Assembly (NCBI RefSeq): GCF_015291745.1
Contig: NZ_CP030059.1
Coordinates: 1,453,501 to 1,517,500, forward strand
Origin: Bradyrhizobium sp. CCBAU 53351
Lineage (GTDB): Bacteria; Pseudomonadota; Alphaproteobacteria; Rhizobiales; Xanthobacteraceae
DNA: 64,000 nucleotides
Reading direction: 5' to 3'
The notes under the pieces were generated by a model, which was not told the origin of the DNA, ran no database searches, and saw only the letters and a program-made list of their open reading frames with translations. Each line of letters starts with the position of its first letter. The stretch's first letter is position 1. A program made the translations under genes and the position numbers. Below are positions 34,596-43,908 of the stretch, piece after piece.

Positions 34596-36680
34596 GTGAG
34601 CTACTTCACATCCGGGCGCGAGGGCGGAAGGCTGCGCGCATATGCGGGCGGCCTGGCGGGCGTTTTGGCGGCCCTGCTTGGGTTTGTCTCGGTGGCGTCA
34701 TCGCAGCCGCTTCGCCGCAGCGGCTATGCCATCGGCGCGGACACCTGCGGCCACGGCGATCTCGCTTTTCCCAGGATCCAGATCGACATGAAGGCCGGAT
34801 TTTGCGCCGGGCTCGTCGCCAGCGAGGAGGATCGCCTCAAATTCCCGCGGTCGATCGCCCAGTTGCCGGGCCAGGGCCTGTTCGTGGTGGCCGATATGGG
34901 CGGCTGGGGCCACGCGGACGGCCGGCTGTTGCTGCTCGATCCGCGCGCGCCGCAAGGGCAGCGGCTCAAGGAGCTGCTTGCGGGGCTCGAATATCCCTTT
35001 GGCCTCGCGATCGGCCCGGACAGGAAGCTCTACGCCTCGACCGCCGAGACGATCTTCCGGTTCGATCCGCTCGCCGACAATCCGCGCAGTACGGTCGAAA
35101 CCATCATCCGTCACATGCCCGGCCGCCGGGCCAATTTGCCCGACGGCACAAGGGTCGAGGAGAGCGCGCACCCGCTCAAGCAGTTCGTGTTCGACAGGAA
35201 CGGGCGGCTGTTCGTCAATGTCGGCTCGCACAGCGACGACTGCATCACGCCGGCTCCGATCACGAAGCCTTGCGCGGCGGCCGAGGGCGCTTCCGCCATG
35301 GCCTCGATCTGGCTGTTCACCCCGCCTGCGGGCGGCGTCTTCCCGGTGCTGAAGCCCGGCGATCCCGATCCGCCGCACACCGTCTATGCGCGCGGCCTGC
35401 GCAACTCGATGGCGCTGGCGCTGCATCCGAATTTCCCCGAGGCCGGCTACGCCTTCCTGCAGGCCGAGAACGCCCGCGACTTGCCCGACATCTTCAAGCC
35501 GAACGAGGAGATCAACGCGATCGAGCAGGGCAGGCATTACGGCTGGCCCTATTGCTACGATCTGTCGACGCCGAGTCCCGAATTCAGGGGCGTGCTGCAA
35601 TCCGGTGCCTACAAATCGTTCTGCACGGCAGGCGCGCTCTACAAGCCGCCGCTCTCGCTGTTGCCTCCGCACGGGGCGCCGCTTGGGATGCTCTATTATC
35701 ACGGCGGCAAATTCCCGGAGTTGGAGGGCAAGCTGCTGGTCGGCCTGCACGGCTATCGCCCGACCGGCAGCCGGCTGCTGGTCTACGACGTCAATGACCA
35801 CGGCTTCCCCAAGCCGAGCCCGGCGCCGGTGCGCTATCACGTCAGCTGCGCGGCCGACCCGACCCGCAGCTTTCACACCGACGCCGGCGAAGTCGCCGCC
35901 GCGCCGTTCGAGGAATTGATCGCAGGCTGGCACCGCGTCAACGGCGCGCGGCCGCAAGGCGCGCCCGTCGGCATGACGGTCGCGGAGGACGGCGCGATCT
36001 GGCTGGTCGAGGACAAGAACCAGAGCGTGATCCGCATCGATCGGGCCGCAGGCGAAGCCCCGCCGCCGCTGCCCTGCGACACGCGCAGCCAGGCGATGAT
36101 CGACCAGCTCGCGGCCTTCGTCGCCCGGGACGCGCCGAACAGCGCCCGGCTGACCAATCTGCGCAAGGGCCTCGTCGAGCGGCACTGTGTCGGCTGTCAT
36201 TCGGATTTCGGTTTGAAGAGCGGTCAATCGGAGGCCGAGAAGGACAGGGCGGTGCTCGGCTTCATGCTGGCGCAGGACGGCTGGATCTATCCGGGCGATC
36301 CCGCGTCCGGCAAGCTGCGTACGCGCCTGCGCGGTATCGGCGCGGAGAAGCTGATGCCGCCGGGCGGCGAGAGCCTGCCGAAGACCGAGCCCGGTTATGC
36401 GCGCCTGCTCGACACAATGGAACTGCTCGTTGCCAAAATGGTTCCGGGCACGCGGATGCGCATCAAGCCCGGTCCGCCGCAGCGCAAGTTCTTTGGCAAG
36501 ACCAACAAGGAATGCGGCGAAATACCGGCTGGGAAGGTCGTCGTCGTGACACAAAGCAGCGCTGTAGACAAACCCGGGTTCAGCCGATTCTTCCGGCCGG
36601 CCGATCCCTATTTGAATGGCGAGTGCAGCGACGGCGATGGCTATTACATCCGGCAGGAATTTCTGGTGCCTGTGCAGTAG
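34596..36680 (+). CDS. Soluble-glucose-dehydrogenase-like protein fused to a cytochrome c domain
   Basis: A 694-residue exported protein starting at GTG, with a signal segment (about 15-36). A six-bladed beta-propeller of the sorbosone/PQQ glucose dehydrogenase type (about 80-480) contains ARGLRNSMALALHPNFPEAG and GRHYGWPYCYD. A C-terminal region has a heme c motif CVGCH at residues 531-535 and a possible Met ligand in LMPPGGE. It would oxidise a sugar or alcohol in the periplasm and hand electrons to its own heme. The next gene overlaps its 3-prime end. Confidence 0.75.
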   Translation: MSYFTSGREGGRLRAYAGGLAGVLAALLGFVSVASSQPLRRSGYAIGADTCGHGDLAFPRIQIDMKAGFCAGLVASEEDRLKFPRSIAQLPGQGLFVVADMGGWGHADGRLLLLDPRAPQGQRLKELLAGLEYPFGLAIGPDRKLYASTAETIFRFDPLADNPRSTVETIIRHMPGRRANLPDGTRVEESAHPLKQFVFDRNGRLFVNVGSHSDDCITPAPITKPCAAAEGASAMASIWLFTPPAGGVFPVLKPGDPDPPHTVYARGLRNSMALALHPNFPEAGYAFLQAENARDLPDIFKPNEEINAIEQGRHYGWPYCYDLSTPSPEFRGVLQSGAYKSFCTAGALYKPPLSLLPPHGAPLGMLYYHGGKFPELEGKLLVGLHGYRPTGSRLLVYDVNDHGFPKPSPAPVRYHVSCAADPTRSFHTDAGEVAAAPFEELIAGWHRVNGARPQGAPVGMTVAEDGAIWLVEDKNQSVIRIDRAAGEAPPPLPCDTRSQAMIDQLAAFVARDAPNSARLTNLRKGLVERHCVGCHSDFGLKSGQSEAEKDRAVLGFMLAQDGWIYPGDPASGKLRTRLRGIGAEKLMPPGGESLPKTEPGYARLLDTMELLVAKMVPGTRMRIKPGPPQRKFFGKTNKECGEIPAGKVVVVTQSSAVDKPGFSRFFRPADPYLNGECSDGDGYYIRQEFLVPVQ

Positions 36681-37578
36681 CGTCCTGTTCGTCGTTGCGA
36701 CGACGTCCGCGCAAGCGGAGACGAAGCTGTTCGAAAGCGCGCAGGTGACGCCCGCCGGCGAGTACACCTTCGGCATCGAGGGCCCGGCAGCCGACCTCGA
36801 CGGCAATCTGTTCGTGGTCAATCTCGGCAAGCCCGGCACCATCGGCCGGCTGCCTGCGGGCGGTGCGGCGTCGGAGCCGTTCACGGCACTGCCCGAGGGC
36901 AGCGTCGGCAACGCCATCCGCTTCGACCGCAGCGGCACCATGTTCGTCGCCGACTACAAGAAGCACAACATCTTCGCGATCCCGAAGGGGACGACGGAGC
37001 CGGGCATCTGGTTTCACTCCGACGAGATGAACCAGCCCAACGACATCACGGTCGCGCACGACGGCACGATCTATGCGAGCGATCCGAACTGGAAGGGCAG
37101 GGAAGGCTATATCTGGCGGATTGCGAAAGCCGCCGACGGCACGGTGCAGGGACAAGTGATGGCGTCACCGCGCGCGATGGGCACCACCAACGGCATCGAT
37201 CTCAGCCCAGACGGCAAGACGCTCTATGTCGGGGAATCCAGCAGCGGCCAGATCTGGTCCTATGCGATCAATGGCAATGAGCTGACGGCGGCTAAGCTCG
37301 TCAAGACATTCCAGCCCGACACCGTCGATGGCTTGCGCACCGACGTTGCCGGTCGCCTCTATGTCGCGCGCATTCTCAAGGGCACGGTTGCGCTGATGAG
37401 GCCCAATGGCGCGGTCGAGCGCGAGATCGCGCTCAAGGCCAAGGAGCCGACCAACCTCGCCTTCGGCGGCAGCGACGGCAAGACCGTCTTCGTCACCCAG
37501 CGCCAGGGCGGCTTCATCGAGTCCTTCCGCACCGATCAGCAGGGCCGCGAGCACTGTCTGCAGCGCGGGCGCTGCTGA
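36637..37578 (+). CDS. SMP-30/gluconolactonase-like secreted protein
   Basis: A 313-residue beta-propeller with a signal peptide (NFWCLCSSVLFVVATTSAQAE). The SMP-30 features are GIEGPAADLDGNLFVVNLG, NQPNDITVAHDGTIYASDP, TTNGIDLSPDGKTLYVGES and VDGLRTDVAGRLYVA. These Asn and Asp residues match the metal site of gluconolactonases. Starts at ATG 36637 or 36616 both lie inside the previous gene, overlapping its end by 44 or 65 bp. A sugar lactonase next to a sugar dehydrogenase would make a dehydrogenase-lactonase pair. Confidence 0.85.
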   Translation: MAITSGRNFWCLCSSVLFVVATTSAQAETKLFESAQVTPAGEYTFGIEGPAADLDGNLFVVNLGKPGTIGRLPAGGAASEPFTALPEGSVGNAIRFDRSGTMFVADYKKHNIFAIPKGTTEPGIWFHSDEMNQPNDITVAHDGTIYASDPNWKGREGYIWRIAKAADGTVQGQVMASPRAMGTTNGIDLSPDGKTLYVGESSSGQIWSYAINGNELTAAKLVKTFQPDTVDGLRTDVAGRLYVARILKGTVALMRPNGAVEREIALKAKEPTNLAFGGSDGKTVFVTQRQGGFIESFRTDQQGREHCLQRGRC

Positions 37579-37702
37579 GCCCTGCGGCGCCCTGCTTCCG
37601 GCGCAGGGCGGTCGAGACGGCATTGTTCTTGCTTGCATCTGGCCGCCACGGGGATCAAGACATCTGCTGCCCCTGAAGCGCATGCGAGCACGGAGTGTTT
37701 GA

Positions 37703-38728
37703 GTGAAAGCCGTCCATACCGAACTGCACCGCAGCCATGATCCGCAATTCTTCCTGGTCCGCGGTGTCGTCAAGCGCACCACCGAGCAGCCGGAGCGCGC
37801 CGACCGCCTGCTCAAGGGATTGAAGGACGGCAAGCACCAGCTGGTCGAGCCGACCGCATTCGGGCAGGGACCTCGCGCACGCATCCACAGCCCGGAATAT
37901 CTGTCGTTCCTGAGCGAGGCTTGGGACGCATGGACCGCGCTCGGCGATTCCGGCCCGGAGATGATCGGCAACATCCACCCGGTGCGGCATCCCGCGACCT
38001 ACCCGACCCACATCGTCGGCAAGCTCGGCTGGCACACCGCCGACACCGCCGCGCCGATCGGTCCGGGCACCTGGGCTGCGGCCTGTGCCGCGACCGACGT
38101 CGCCGTTACCGCCGCGCAGATGGTGATGGACGGCGAGGGCGCGGTTTACGCGCTCTGCCGTCCGCCCGGGCATCACGCCTATCGCGACATGGCCGGCGGC
38201 TTCTGCTTCCTCAACAACAGCGCGATCGCGGCGGCGCATCTGCGGCAGAAGCACGAGCGCGTCGTGATCCTCGACGTCGACGTCCATCATGGCAATGGCA
38301 CGCAAGGCATCTTCTACGCCCGGCCCGACGTCTACACGATCTCCATCCATGCCGATCCCGTTGCGTACTATCCCTATGTGTGGGGCTATGGCCATGAGCG
38401 CGGCGAAGGGCCGGGCCTCGGCACCAATCTCAACATTCCGCTTCCGATCGGCACCGGCGATGACGGCTACATGCAGTCGCTGGACGCCGCGCGCAAGGCG
38501 ATCGAATCCTTTGCCCCCGGCGCGCTCGTCGTCGCGCTCGGCCTCGATGCCTCCGAACACGATCCGCTCAAGGGCCTCGCCGTCACCACGCCCGGCTTCC
38601 GCCGGATCGGCCAGGCCATCGCCAGGATGGGCCTGCCGACCGTGCTCGTGCAGGAGGGCGGCTATCTCTCGGATATTCTGGGTGCGAACCTGACCTCGGT
38701 GCTGGCGGGATTCGAAGAGGCGAGGTGA
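37703..38728 (+). CDS. Acetylpolyamine amidohydrolase (histone deacetylase family)
   Basis: A 341-residue class II HDAC-fold enzyme starting at GTG. The catalytic His pair is 158-159 in RPPGHHAYRDMAGGFC. Zinc ligands Asp193 and His195 are in LDVDVHHGNGTQ, and Asp282 is in LGLDASEHDP. The length and the DVDVHHGNGTQ context match bacterial acetylpolyamine amidohydrolases, which deacetylate acetylputrescine or acetylspermidine. It fits the amine-degrading theme upstream. Confidence 0.9.
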   Translation: MKAVHTELHRSHDPQFFLVRGVVKRTTEQPERADRLLKGLKDGKHQLVEPTAFGQGPRARIHSPEYLSFLSEAWDAWTALGDSGPEMIGNIHPVRHPATYPTHIVGKLGWHTADTAAPIGPGTWAAACAATDVAVTAAQMVMDGEGAVYALCRPPGHHAYRDMAGGFCFLNNSAIAAAHLRQKHERVVILDVDVHHGNGTQGIFYARPDVYTISIHADPVAYYPYVWGYGHERGEGPGLGTNLNIPLPIGTGDDGYMQSLDAARKAIESFAPGALVVALGLDASEHDPLKGLAVTTPGFRRIGQAIARMGLPTVLVQEGGYLSDILGANLTSVLAGFEEAR

Positions 38729-38746
38729 GACCCGCCTCCGCGCGCG

Positions 38747-39478
38747 TCATTCGGCCGCTTGCTGCAGCGGCCAGGCATTGCGGCTGATGGGAAGGCCGCC
38801 GTTCGCGCGGGAGCCGTCGGCGATCGCAAGGCGATGCGAGGGCGATGGCGAGCACAGCGAGAAGCGCCAGCCGTCGGGATCGTCGGCGATATCGGGCTTG
38901 AAGCTGATCTCGATGGCCTCGCGCGACACCTGCATCGCGAAGGCGTCGAGCGGCAGATTGAGGCCAAAGCCCCTGGCCTTCAGATAGGCTTCCTTGAGCG
39001 TCCAGTAATCGAAGAAGCGCTCGATCGCGGCGGGCTCCGGCAGTCCGCGCAGCGTCTCAACTTCCTCCGGCGCAAAGAAGCGATGCGCGGTGGACAGCGG
39101 CGCCACCCGCCGCGAGACGGTCTCGACGTCGATGCCGACGGTCTCATGCCGCGACACGACACAGGCGACGCAGCCGTCGGCATGAGACAGGCTGAAATGC
39201 AGCGCGGTCGAGGTTGCAGGCGCTGCGACAAACGGCCGCCCGTAGCGGCCGGCCCCGAAGGACCAGTCGGACGGCGCGACGTTGGTGGCGACCTGCGACA
39301 GTGCCAGGCGCAGCATGGCATGCGCGAAAATATACTGCCGCCGATGCCGCTCGAACATGAAGCGATCGGCCCGGATCCGTTCGTCGACCGAGAGCAGCCG
39401 CCGGCACGTCTCGACCGCGCCCGGCGCGTCAATGGACTCGATCAGTCCGACGAAGAGTTCAATTCTGTCGTTCGCCAT
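38747..39478 (-). CDS. 4'-phosphopantetheinyl transferase (Sfp type)
   Basis: A 243-residue protein with the Sfp motifs FSLSHADG, VGIDVETVSRR and FDYWTLKEAYLKARG. The Mg-binding Asp and Glu and the CoA-binding Lys are present. It loads the phosphopantetheine arm onto carrier proteins of secondary metabolism or lysine biosynthesis. ATG 39478 is chosen because the family start (NDRIELFVG) follows directly. No carrier-protein gene is in the window, so its partner is unknown. Confidence 0.92.
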   Translation of the reverse strand: MANDRIELFVGLIESIDAPGAVETCRRLLSVDERIRADRFMFERHRRQYIFAHAMLRLALSQVATNVAPSDWSFGAGRYGRPFVAAPATSTALHFSLSHADGCVACVVSRHETVGIDVETVSRRVAPLSTAHRFFAPEEVETLRGLPEPAAIERFFDYWTLKEAYLKARGFGLNLPLDAFAMQVSREAIEISFKPDIADDPDGWRFSLCSPSPSHRLAIADGSRANGGLPISRNAWPLQQAAE

Positions 39479-39709
39479 CAATTGGGCCTTTTGCGTCAGG
39501 CAGGGCAAATCCCTCGTCCCGACGGAAGAAACAACTGAGCAAGAATCAACCAAGCAGCCGCTTCTAGCGGCCCACCCGGGCGAATTCTTGTCGATTTGCA
39601 GGCCGGCTTACAGGCGCAAGCTTGTGCGAGACCCCAACTCGACACGCAAGCGACCGATCTTCCGAAAAGTGAAGCCTGAGGATTCGTACGGCGTCCCGGC
39701 CGGTGAATT

Positions 39710-39799
39710 CTACTTCTTCCTGGTCCCCAGCGGCTTCTGGAGAGCCTCGCGGTCCCTGTCGCCCGACGAGGTACCCTTGGTAAATTTGCTCAAACCCAT
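39710..39799 (-). CDS. Candidate 29-residue basic small protein
   Basis: The frame encodes MGLSKFTKGTSSGDRDREAL followed by QKPLGTRKK. A very strong ribosome site (GGGGGGAG) ends five bases before the ATG. It is highly basic and lacks a membrane segment. It stands in the 654-bp gap between the phosphopantetheinyl transferase and DUF6492 genes. The coding claim rests on the ribosome site and composition only; no homologue is known to me. Confidence 0.4.
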   Translation of the reverse strand: MGLSKFTKGTSSGDRDREALQKPLGTRKK

Positions 39800-40132
39800 A
39801 ACACTCCCCCCTTGAAAAAAATCGTCCAAATCAAAACGTGCGAATATCTTGCGCGGTGACGTCGAATAATCAAGCCGCAACTTGATCATTCATAGTTTTG
39901 GCGGGTGAACCCGTAGTCATCCGTGATCTGACCGCAGTCCGTCCTCGACGACTGCGTCGCCGTTTGGTGGCAACCCACCGCCGACCTCGCCGCTGCGCTT
40001 TCGCGGGACCGGGCGGGACCTGCCGCCGGATCGCTAACACTTCGTTTCATTTTACCTTGATTCCGTTTGTGAGTTTCCCCCGTCTTCCGGTGGGGCTATG
40101 AGTGCGGCCTGATTGCCATCCGAGCGCGCGCC
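39800..40132. other. Non-coding gap upstream of the DUF6492 gene
   Basis: This stretch is less GC-rich than its surroundings near 39810-39900. It contains a T-rich region (39920-40075) with no convincing open frame. Divergent promoters for the 29-residue frame and the DUF6492 gene should lie here, but I cannot define them. Confidence 0.4.
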
Positions 40133-41083
40133 ATGCATTCCGTTGCCCTGCTGACTGCCAGCTATGCCAAGGATATCGAGCGCTTTTCGCTGCTCAGCGA
40201 GAGCATCGACACCTGGCTGACGGGATACACCAAGCATTATGTTCTCGTTAACGATGAGGACGTGCCGCTGTTCGAGCGCTTCGCCTCCGACAAGCGCGTG
40301 ATCATTCCGGCCTCGCGCTACCTGCCGAAATGGCTGTTCGCCCTGCCGCCGGCACTTCAGTTCATCAGCAAGCGGCGTGTCTGGCTGTCGCTGCTGTCCT
40401 CGCCGGTGCACGGCTGGCACATCCAGCAGATCCTGAAGATCGCCGGCGTCCTCAACGCGCCCGAGCAGCGCGTCTGCATCCTGGATTCGGACAATCTGTT
40501 CTTCCGCGAATTCGACGTCGGCCAATATGCCGGCGCCGAGAAGACGCCGCTGTTCGTCACGCCGGCCGACATCGGCGCTGATCACCCGCTGCATGGGTTG
40601 TGGCTGCGCACCGTCGATCAGCTGCTCGGCATCAAGGATCGCTCCTTCCCCGCCGACGATTACGTCGGCAACGCGCTGGTCTGGGACAAGGACACCGCGC
40701 GCGCCATGACCGACGCCATCAAATCGGCGACGGGATTGAACTGGGTCCTGGCGCTGTGCCGGAAGAAGAAGTTCTCGGAATATCTGATGTACGGCCATTT
40801 CGTCGCGAACTCGCCCGCGCACCTGGCCACCCACCGGGTCACGGAAGACAGCATCGCGGTCTCGCATTGGGACGACACCCCGCTCGACCGACCGGCCATC
40901 GAAGCGATGATGCGCGCCGCGTCGCCCGGGCAGGTCGCGCTCTGCATCCAGTCCTATTCCTCGACCTCGGTCGACGACATCCGCGACGTGTTCCGCCTCT
41001 CTTCGCGCGATCGCCGGGCTCCGAGCCTCGCACCCGACCACATGGACGATGCGGTCGAATTCGTGGTTCCGAAGGCGCGCTGA
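40133..41083 (+). CDS. DUF6492 family protein (glycosyltransferase-like)
   Basis: A 316-residue cytoplasmic protein beginning MHSVALLTASYAKDIERFSLLSES, as in DUF6492. A DxD-like motif (CILDSDNLFFREF) and FVTPADIGADHP suggest a nucleotide-sugar-binding GT-A-like fold. Members are found with polysaccharide genes. The flippase at 42.5 kb and the DUF6492 gene may belong to the same surface-polysaccharide function. The exact activity is unknown. Confidence 0.75.
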   Translation: MHSVALLTASYAKDIERFSLLSESIDTWLTGYTKHYVLVNDEDVPLFERFASDKRVIIPASRYLPKWLFALPPALQFISKRRVWLSLLSSPVHGWHIQQILKIAGVLNAPEQRVCILDSDNLFFREFDVGQYAGAEKTPLFVTPADIGADHPLHGLWLRTVDQLLGIKDRSFPADDYVGNALVWDKDTARAMTDAIKSATGLNWVLALCRKKKFSEYLMYGHFVANSPAHLATHRVTEDSIAVSHWDDTPLDRPAIEAMMRAASPGQVALCIQSYSSTSVDDIRDVFRLSSRDRRAPSLAPDHMDDAVEFVVPKAR

Positions 41084-41095
41084 GATCCGGCGCCG

Positions 41096-42163
41096 TCAGG
41101 CATCCTTCGTGAACTTGCTGATCACGTCCATGAACGGCTTCGGCTTGAATTCGCCGTCGAGCGGCAGCGGGCGGTTCGGCTGCTTGTCGGCGCGCGCAAA
41201 GACGCCGTTGATCCAGCTATAGCGATCCGAGAGTCCCCAGGTCAGGATCGAACGCACCGGTCCGCTGGTCGAGATCGCGGTGAGGAGATCGTCGACGCGC
41301 TTGGCGACGATGGCGTCTCGCTGTGCCGGATTTCCCGTCAGCTTCTGATCGTCGACGTCGAGCTCGGTGACCAGCACCTCGAGCCCCCAGGAGCGCAGCT
41401 CGGTGACGAATTCGGCGAGGCCATGGGTGTCGATCTCGAGTTCGGCATGCAGATGCGATTGCAGTCCGACGGCGTGCAGCGGGACGCCCTGGTCGAGCAG
41501 GTCCATGATCAGGTTGCGATACGCCGCGCGCTTGGCAATGAACGAGTCCTTGGCCGACTCGATGTCATATTCGTTGATCGCGAACTTGACGAAGGGATCG
41601 GCCGCGGCCGCCGTGCGGAACGCCAGCGGGATCCAGCCCTGGCCCAGATGCTGGGTCCAGAACGTGTCGCGCCGGTCCTTGGGGCTGCGCGGATTGTCCG
41701 GGATCGGCTCGTTGACGACGTCCCACGAGGTCAGCTTGTCCTTGTAGTAGGAGACGACGGTGCCGATGTGGTCGACATAGGCGCGCTCGACGCCGCGCGT
41801 GTTCTTGATCTCTTTGGTCCAGTCCGGAATGTCGTGATACCAGGCGAGCGCGTGGCCGCGCATCGTCAAATCATTGTCCCGCGCGAAATCCAGGATCGCG
41901 TCGGCGCGCTCGAAATTGAACGTGTGCGCGTTCGGTCGCAGCATCGGCCATTTCAGCTCGAGCACCGGCACGACCTGCGTGCAATAGGTGCTGATGGCTT
42001 CGCCGAGCCTGGGGTCGGCTTGCAGGTCCCAGAGCGTGGCGGCCGCGCCAAAGCCGGGGCGGCGCTGCGAAAGCTTTGATGCCGGTGCCGCCGACGCAGA
42101 AGCGCCCGCCGCGAGGGCTGCGGCGCCGCCGAGAAGAAATTCGCGTCTATCGAGCCTGGTCAC
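41096..42163 (-). CDS. GH10 endo-1,4-beta-xylanase, exported
   Basis: A 355-residue glycoside hydrolase family 10 enzyme. The Tat-like signal is LDRREFLLGGAAAL. The acid/base glutamate lies in SWDVVNEP and the nucleophile in VLVTELDV. WYHDIPDW and the final WGLSDRYSWI are also GH10 hallmarks. It cleaves xylan or a related plant polymer outside the cytoplasm. The GTG start at 42163 is preferred: AAGGAC precedes it and the twin-arginine signal begins at once. Confidence 0.9.
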   Translation of the reverse strand: MTRLDRREFLLGGAAALAAGASASAAPASKLSQRRPGFGAAATLWDLQADPRLGEAISTYCTQVVPVLELKWPMLRPNAHTFNFERADAILDFARDNDLTMRGHALAWYHDIPDWTKEIKNTRGVERAYVDHIGTVVSYYKDKLTSWDVVNEPIPDNPRSPKDRRDTFWTQHLGQGWIPLAFRTAAAADPFVKFAINEYDIESAKDSFIAKRAAYRNLIMDLLDQGVPLHAVGLQSHLHAELEIDTHGLAEFVTELRSWGLEVLVTELDVDDQKLTGNPAQRDAIVAKRVDDLLTAISTSGPVRSILTWGLSDRYSWINGVFARADKQPNRPLPLDGEFKPKPFMDVISKFTKDA

Positions 42164-42471
42164 GGCAGTCCTTTTCGAACCAACGCAGCATCGTACCAAG
42201 CGATGCCCTGCAACGCCCGGGTTTCACCTCGTTGGGTTAACCTCTGCCGTCCGCTCGTCATGGTTTCCTTCCATGATCGCGCCTCGTCATTCCCGGAAGG
42301 GCAAATTTAACGCTAACGCGTGAAAGCGGCTGCAAAGCCTCATTTGCCGCCCGATCTGCAGACTTATGTGACACTCTTGCGCGATGCTGCGGCGCAGTTC
42401 GTTCGCCCCGCCAAGGTCCCATTGATTAACAGCCGTCATATTCGCAAGACCGCTGCCGGTCCCGTGCTCGC
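42164..42471. other. Non-coding gap between xylanase and flippase genes
   Basis: 308 bp with no repeat or clear promoter. A 52-codon GTG frame at 42320-42478 overlaps the flippase start. It has no ribosome site, and I do not annotate it as a gene. Confidence 0.4.
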
Positions 42472-43908
42472 ATGCTGAACCGCCATTTCTCGATTTATCT
42501 GGTCGCCTACATCCTGCCCGCGGCGGTGGGCTTCTTCGCCGTCACGGCCTATACGCGGCTGCTGACGCCGGCGGAGTACGGCGTCTATGTCGTCGGCCTC
42601 AGCCTCGCCGGCATTCTGGGCGCGATCTTCTTCGCCTGGATCAAGCTGTCGGTGTCGCGCTATCAGGCGATGTCGGCGGAGGTGGATTTCCGCGGCACGG
42701 CGATGGTCGCCTTCGGACTCACGGTCGCGGTGCTCTGCGCCACGACGCCTTTGGTCTTCCTGTTCCGCAGCGACGTCAGCGTCGAGCTGTTGCTTGCCAG
42801 CATGTTCGTCGCGATCATGGCCAATGCCGTCGATGTCGGTCAGGAGTTCGAGCGCGCGAAATTGCGTCCCTACCGGTTCGCCGCGATCTCGATCGTGCGC
42901 AGCGTGTCGAGCGTCGGATTCGGCCTCGTCGCTATCTGGTTCGGCTGGGGCGGACTGGGGCTGCTCGCGGCGTTCGGCCTGGGCTCGCTCACCGGCATCA
43001 TTCTCAATCTCGTCGGCGACCGCAGCAAAATCGCGCGCTTCCAGCGCAGCCAGTTCATGCAGCTGGCGCGCTATGGCCTGCCGCTGACGCTGGCCGGACT
43101 CTCCGTTGCGGTCTATTCGGCCTGCGACCGGCTCATCGTCGCCTATCTGCTCGGCAAGGACGCTGCCGGCATCTTCGGCGTCGCCGCCGATTTGCCGCGC
43201 CAGTTCATGGTGATGATCGCCTCCAGCGTCGCCGCGGCGACCGTGCCCTTGGTCTTCCGTTCCTCGTCCGAGAACAACAGGGAGACGACGCGGGAGCGGC
43301 TGACCGAAAGCCTCGAGCTCCTGCTCGTCGTGGTCGCGCCCGTCGCCGTCTGGCTCGCGCTCGCGGCGGATCAGGTTGCCGGCACGCTCGTCGGCGTCGA
43401 CTTCCGCGCCGGCGTGTCGGCATTGTTGCCGATCCTGGTGCTTGCCCGCTTCTTCGGGATCGCCAATCAGTTCTACGTTCAGATCAGCTTCCAGCTCGCC
43501 GAGCGCCCCTTCATGCTGGCGGCGCAATCCTTTCTCACGCTGGCGGTCAGCGTGGTGCTGATGGTCGCGCTGGTCGCCGGTTACGGCATCTACGGCGCGG
43601 CGTGGGCAACGCTCGCCACCGAGGCGATCGGTTTCCTCGTTGCCGTCGTCCTGATGCATCGCGCCCACCCGGTCCCGTTCGATCTCAACCGGCTCGCCGG
43701 GGTCGCGGTTTCGGCCGCGGCGATGGCCGCCGCCATCCTCATTGCGCGTTCGCAGGCCGGCGGCACCGGCCTCGTGGCGCTCATCATCGTCAGCCTGGCC
43801 GGCGGCCTGGCCTATGCCGCGGCGGCCTGGCTCCTCAACGTCGCCAATGTCCGGACCCTCTCGCTGCGTTTCCTGCGGACCTTCAACCGCAAGGCCCTGG
43901 GCGTCTGA
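42472..43908 (+). CDS. Polysaccharide flippase (Wzx/MOP family)
   Basis: A 478-residue inner-membrane protein with about 12-14 membrane segments. The polysaccharide-biosynthesis pattern includes FAVTAYTRLLTPAEYGVYVVG at its start and KDAAGIFGVAADLPRQF in mid-protein. It moves lipid-linked glycans across the inner membrane. It may work with the DUF6492 protein, but no glycosyltransferase cluster surrounds it. Confidence 0.85.
   Translation: MLNRHFSIYLVAYILPAAVGFFAVTAYTRLLTPAEYGVYVVGLSLAGILGAIFFAWIKLSVSRYQAMSAEVDFRGTAMVAFGLTVAVLCATTPLVFLFRSDVSVELLLASMFVAIMANAVDVGQEFERAKLRPYRFAAISIVRSVSSVGFGLVAIWFGWGGLGLLAAFGLGSLTGIILNLVGDRSKIARFQRSQFMQLARYGLPLTLAGLSVAVYSACDRLIVAYLLGKDAAGIFGVAADLPRQFMVMIASSVAAATVPLVFRSSSENNRETTRERLTESLELLLVVVAPVAVWLALAADQVAGTLVGVDFRAGVSALLPILVLARFFGIANQFYVQISFQLAERPFMLAAQSFLTLAVSVVLMVALVAGYGIYGAAWATLATEAIGFLVAVVLMHRAHPVPFDLNRLAGVAVSAAAMAAAILIARSQAGGTGLVALIIVSLAGGLAYAAAAWLLNVANVRTLSLRFLRTFNRKALGV

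Noticed and set aside
34698..36941. 747-codon minus-strand open frame
   Set aside because: Antisense to the dehydrogenase-cytochrome gene; Arg/Ala/Val-rich with no recognisable domain.
39282..39815. 177-codon plus-strand open frame in the gap after the phosphopantetheinyl transferase
   Set aside because: First half is antisense to the transferase gene and there is no ribosome site or domain; Ser/Arg/Pro-rich.
42320..42478. 52-codon GTG frame before the flippase gene
   Set aside because: No ribosome site, overlaps the next start, and no supporting feature; left unannotated.
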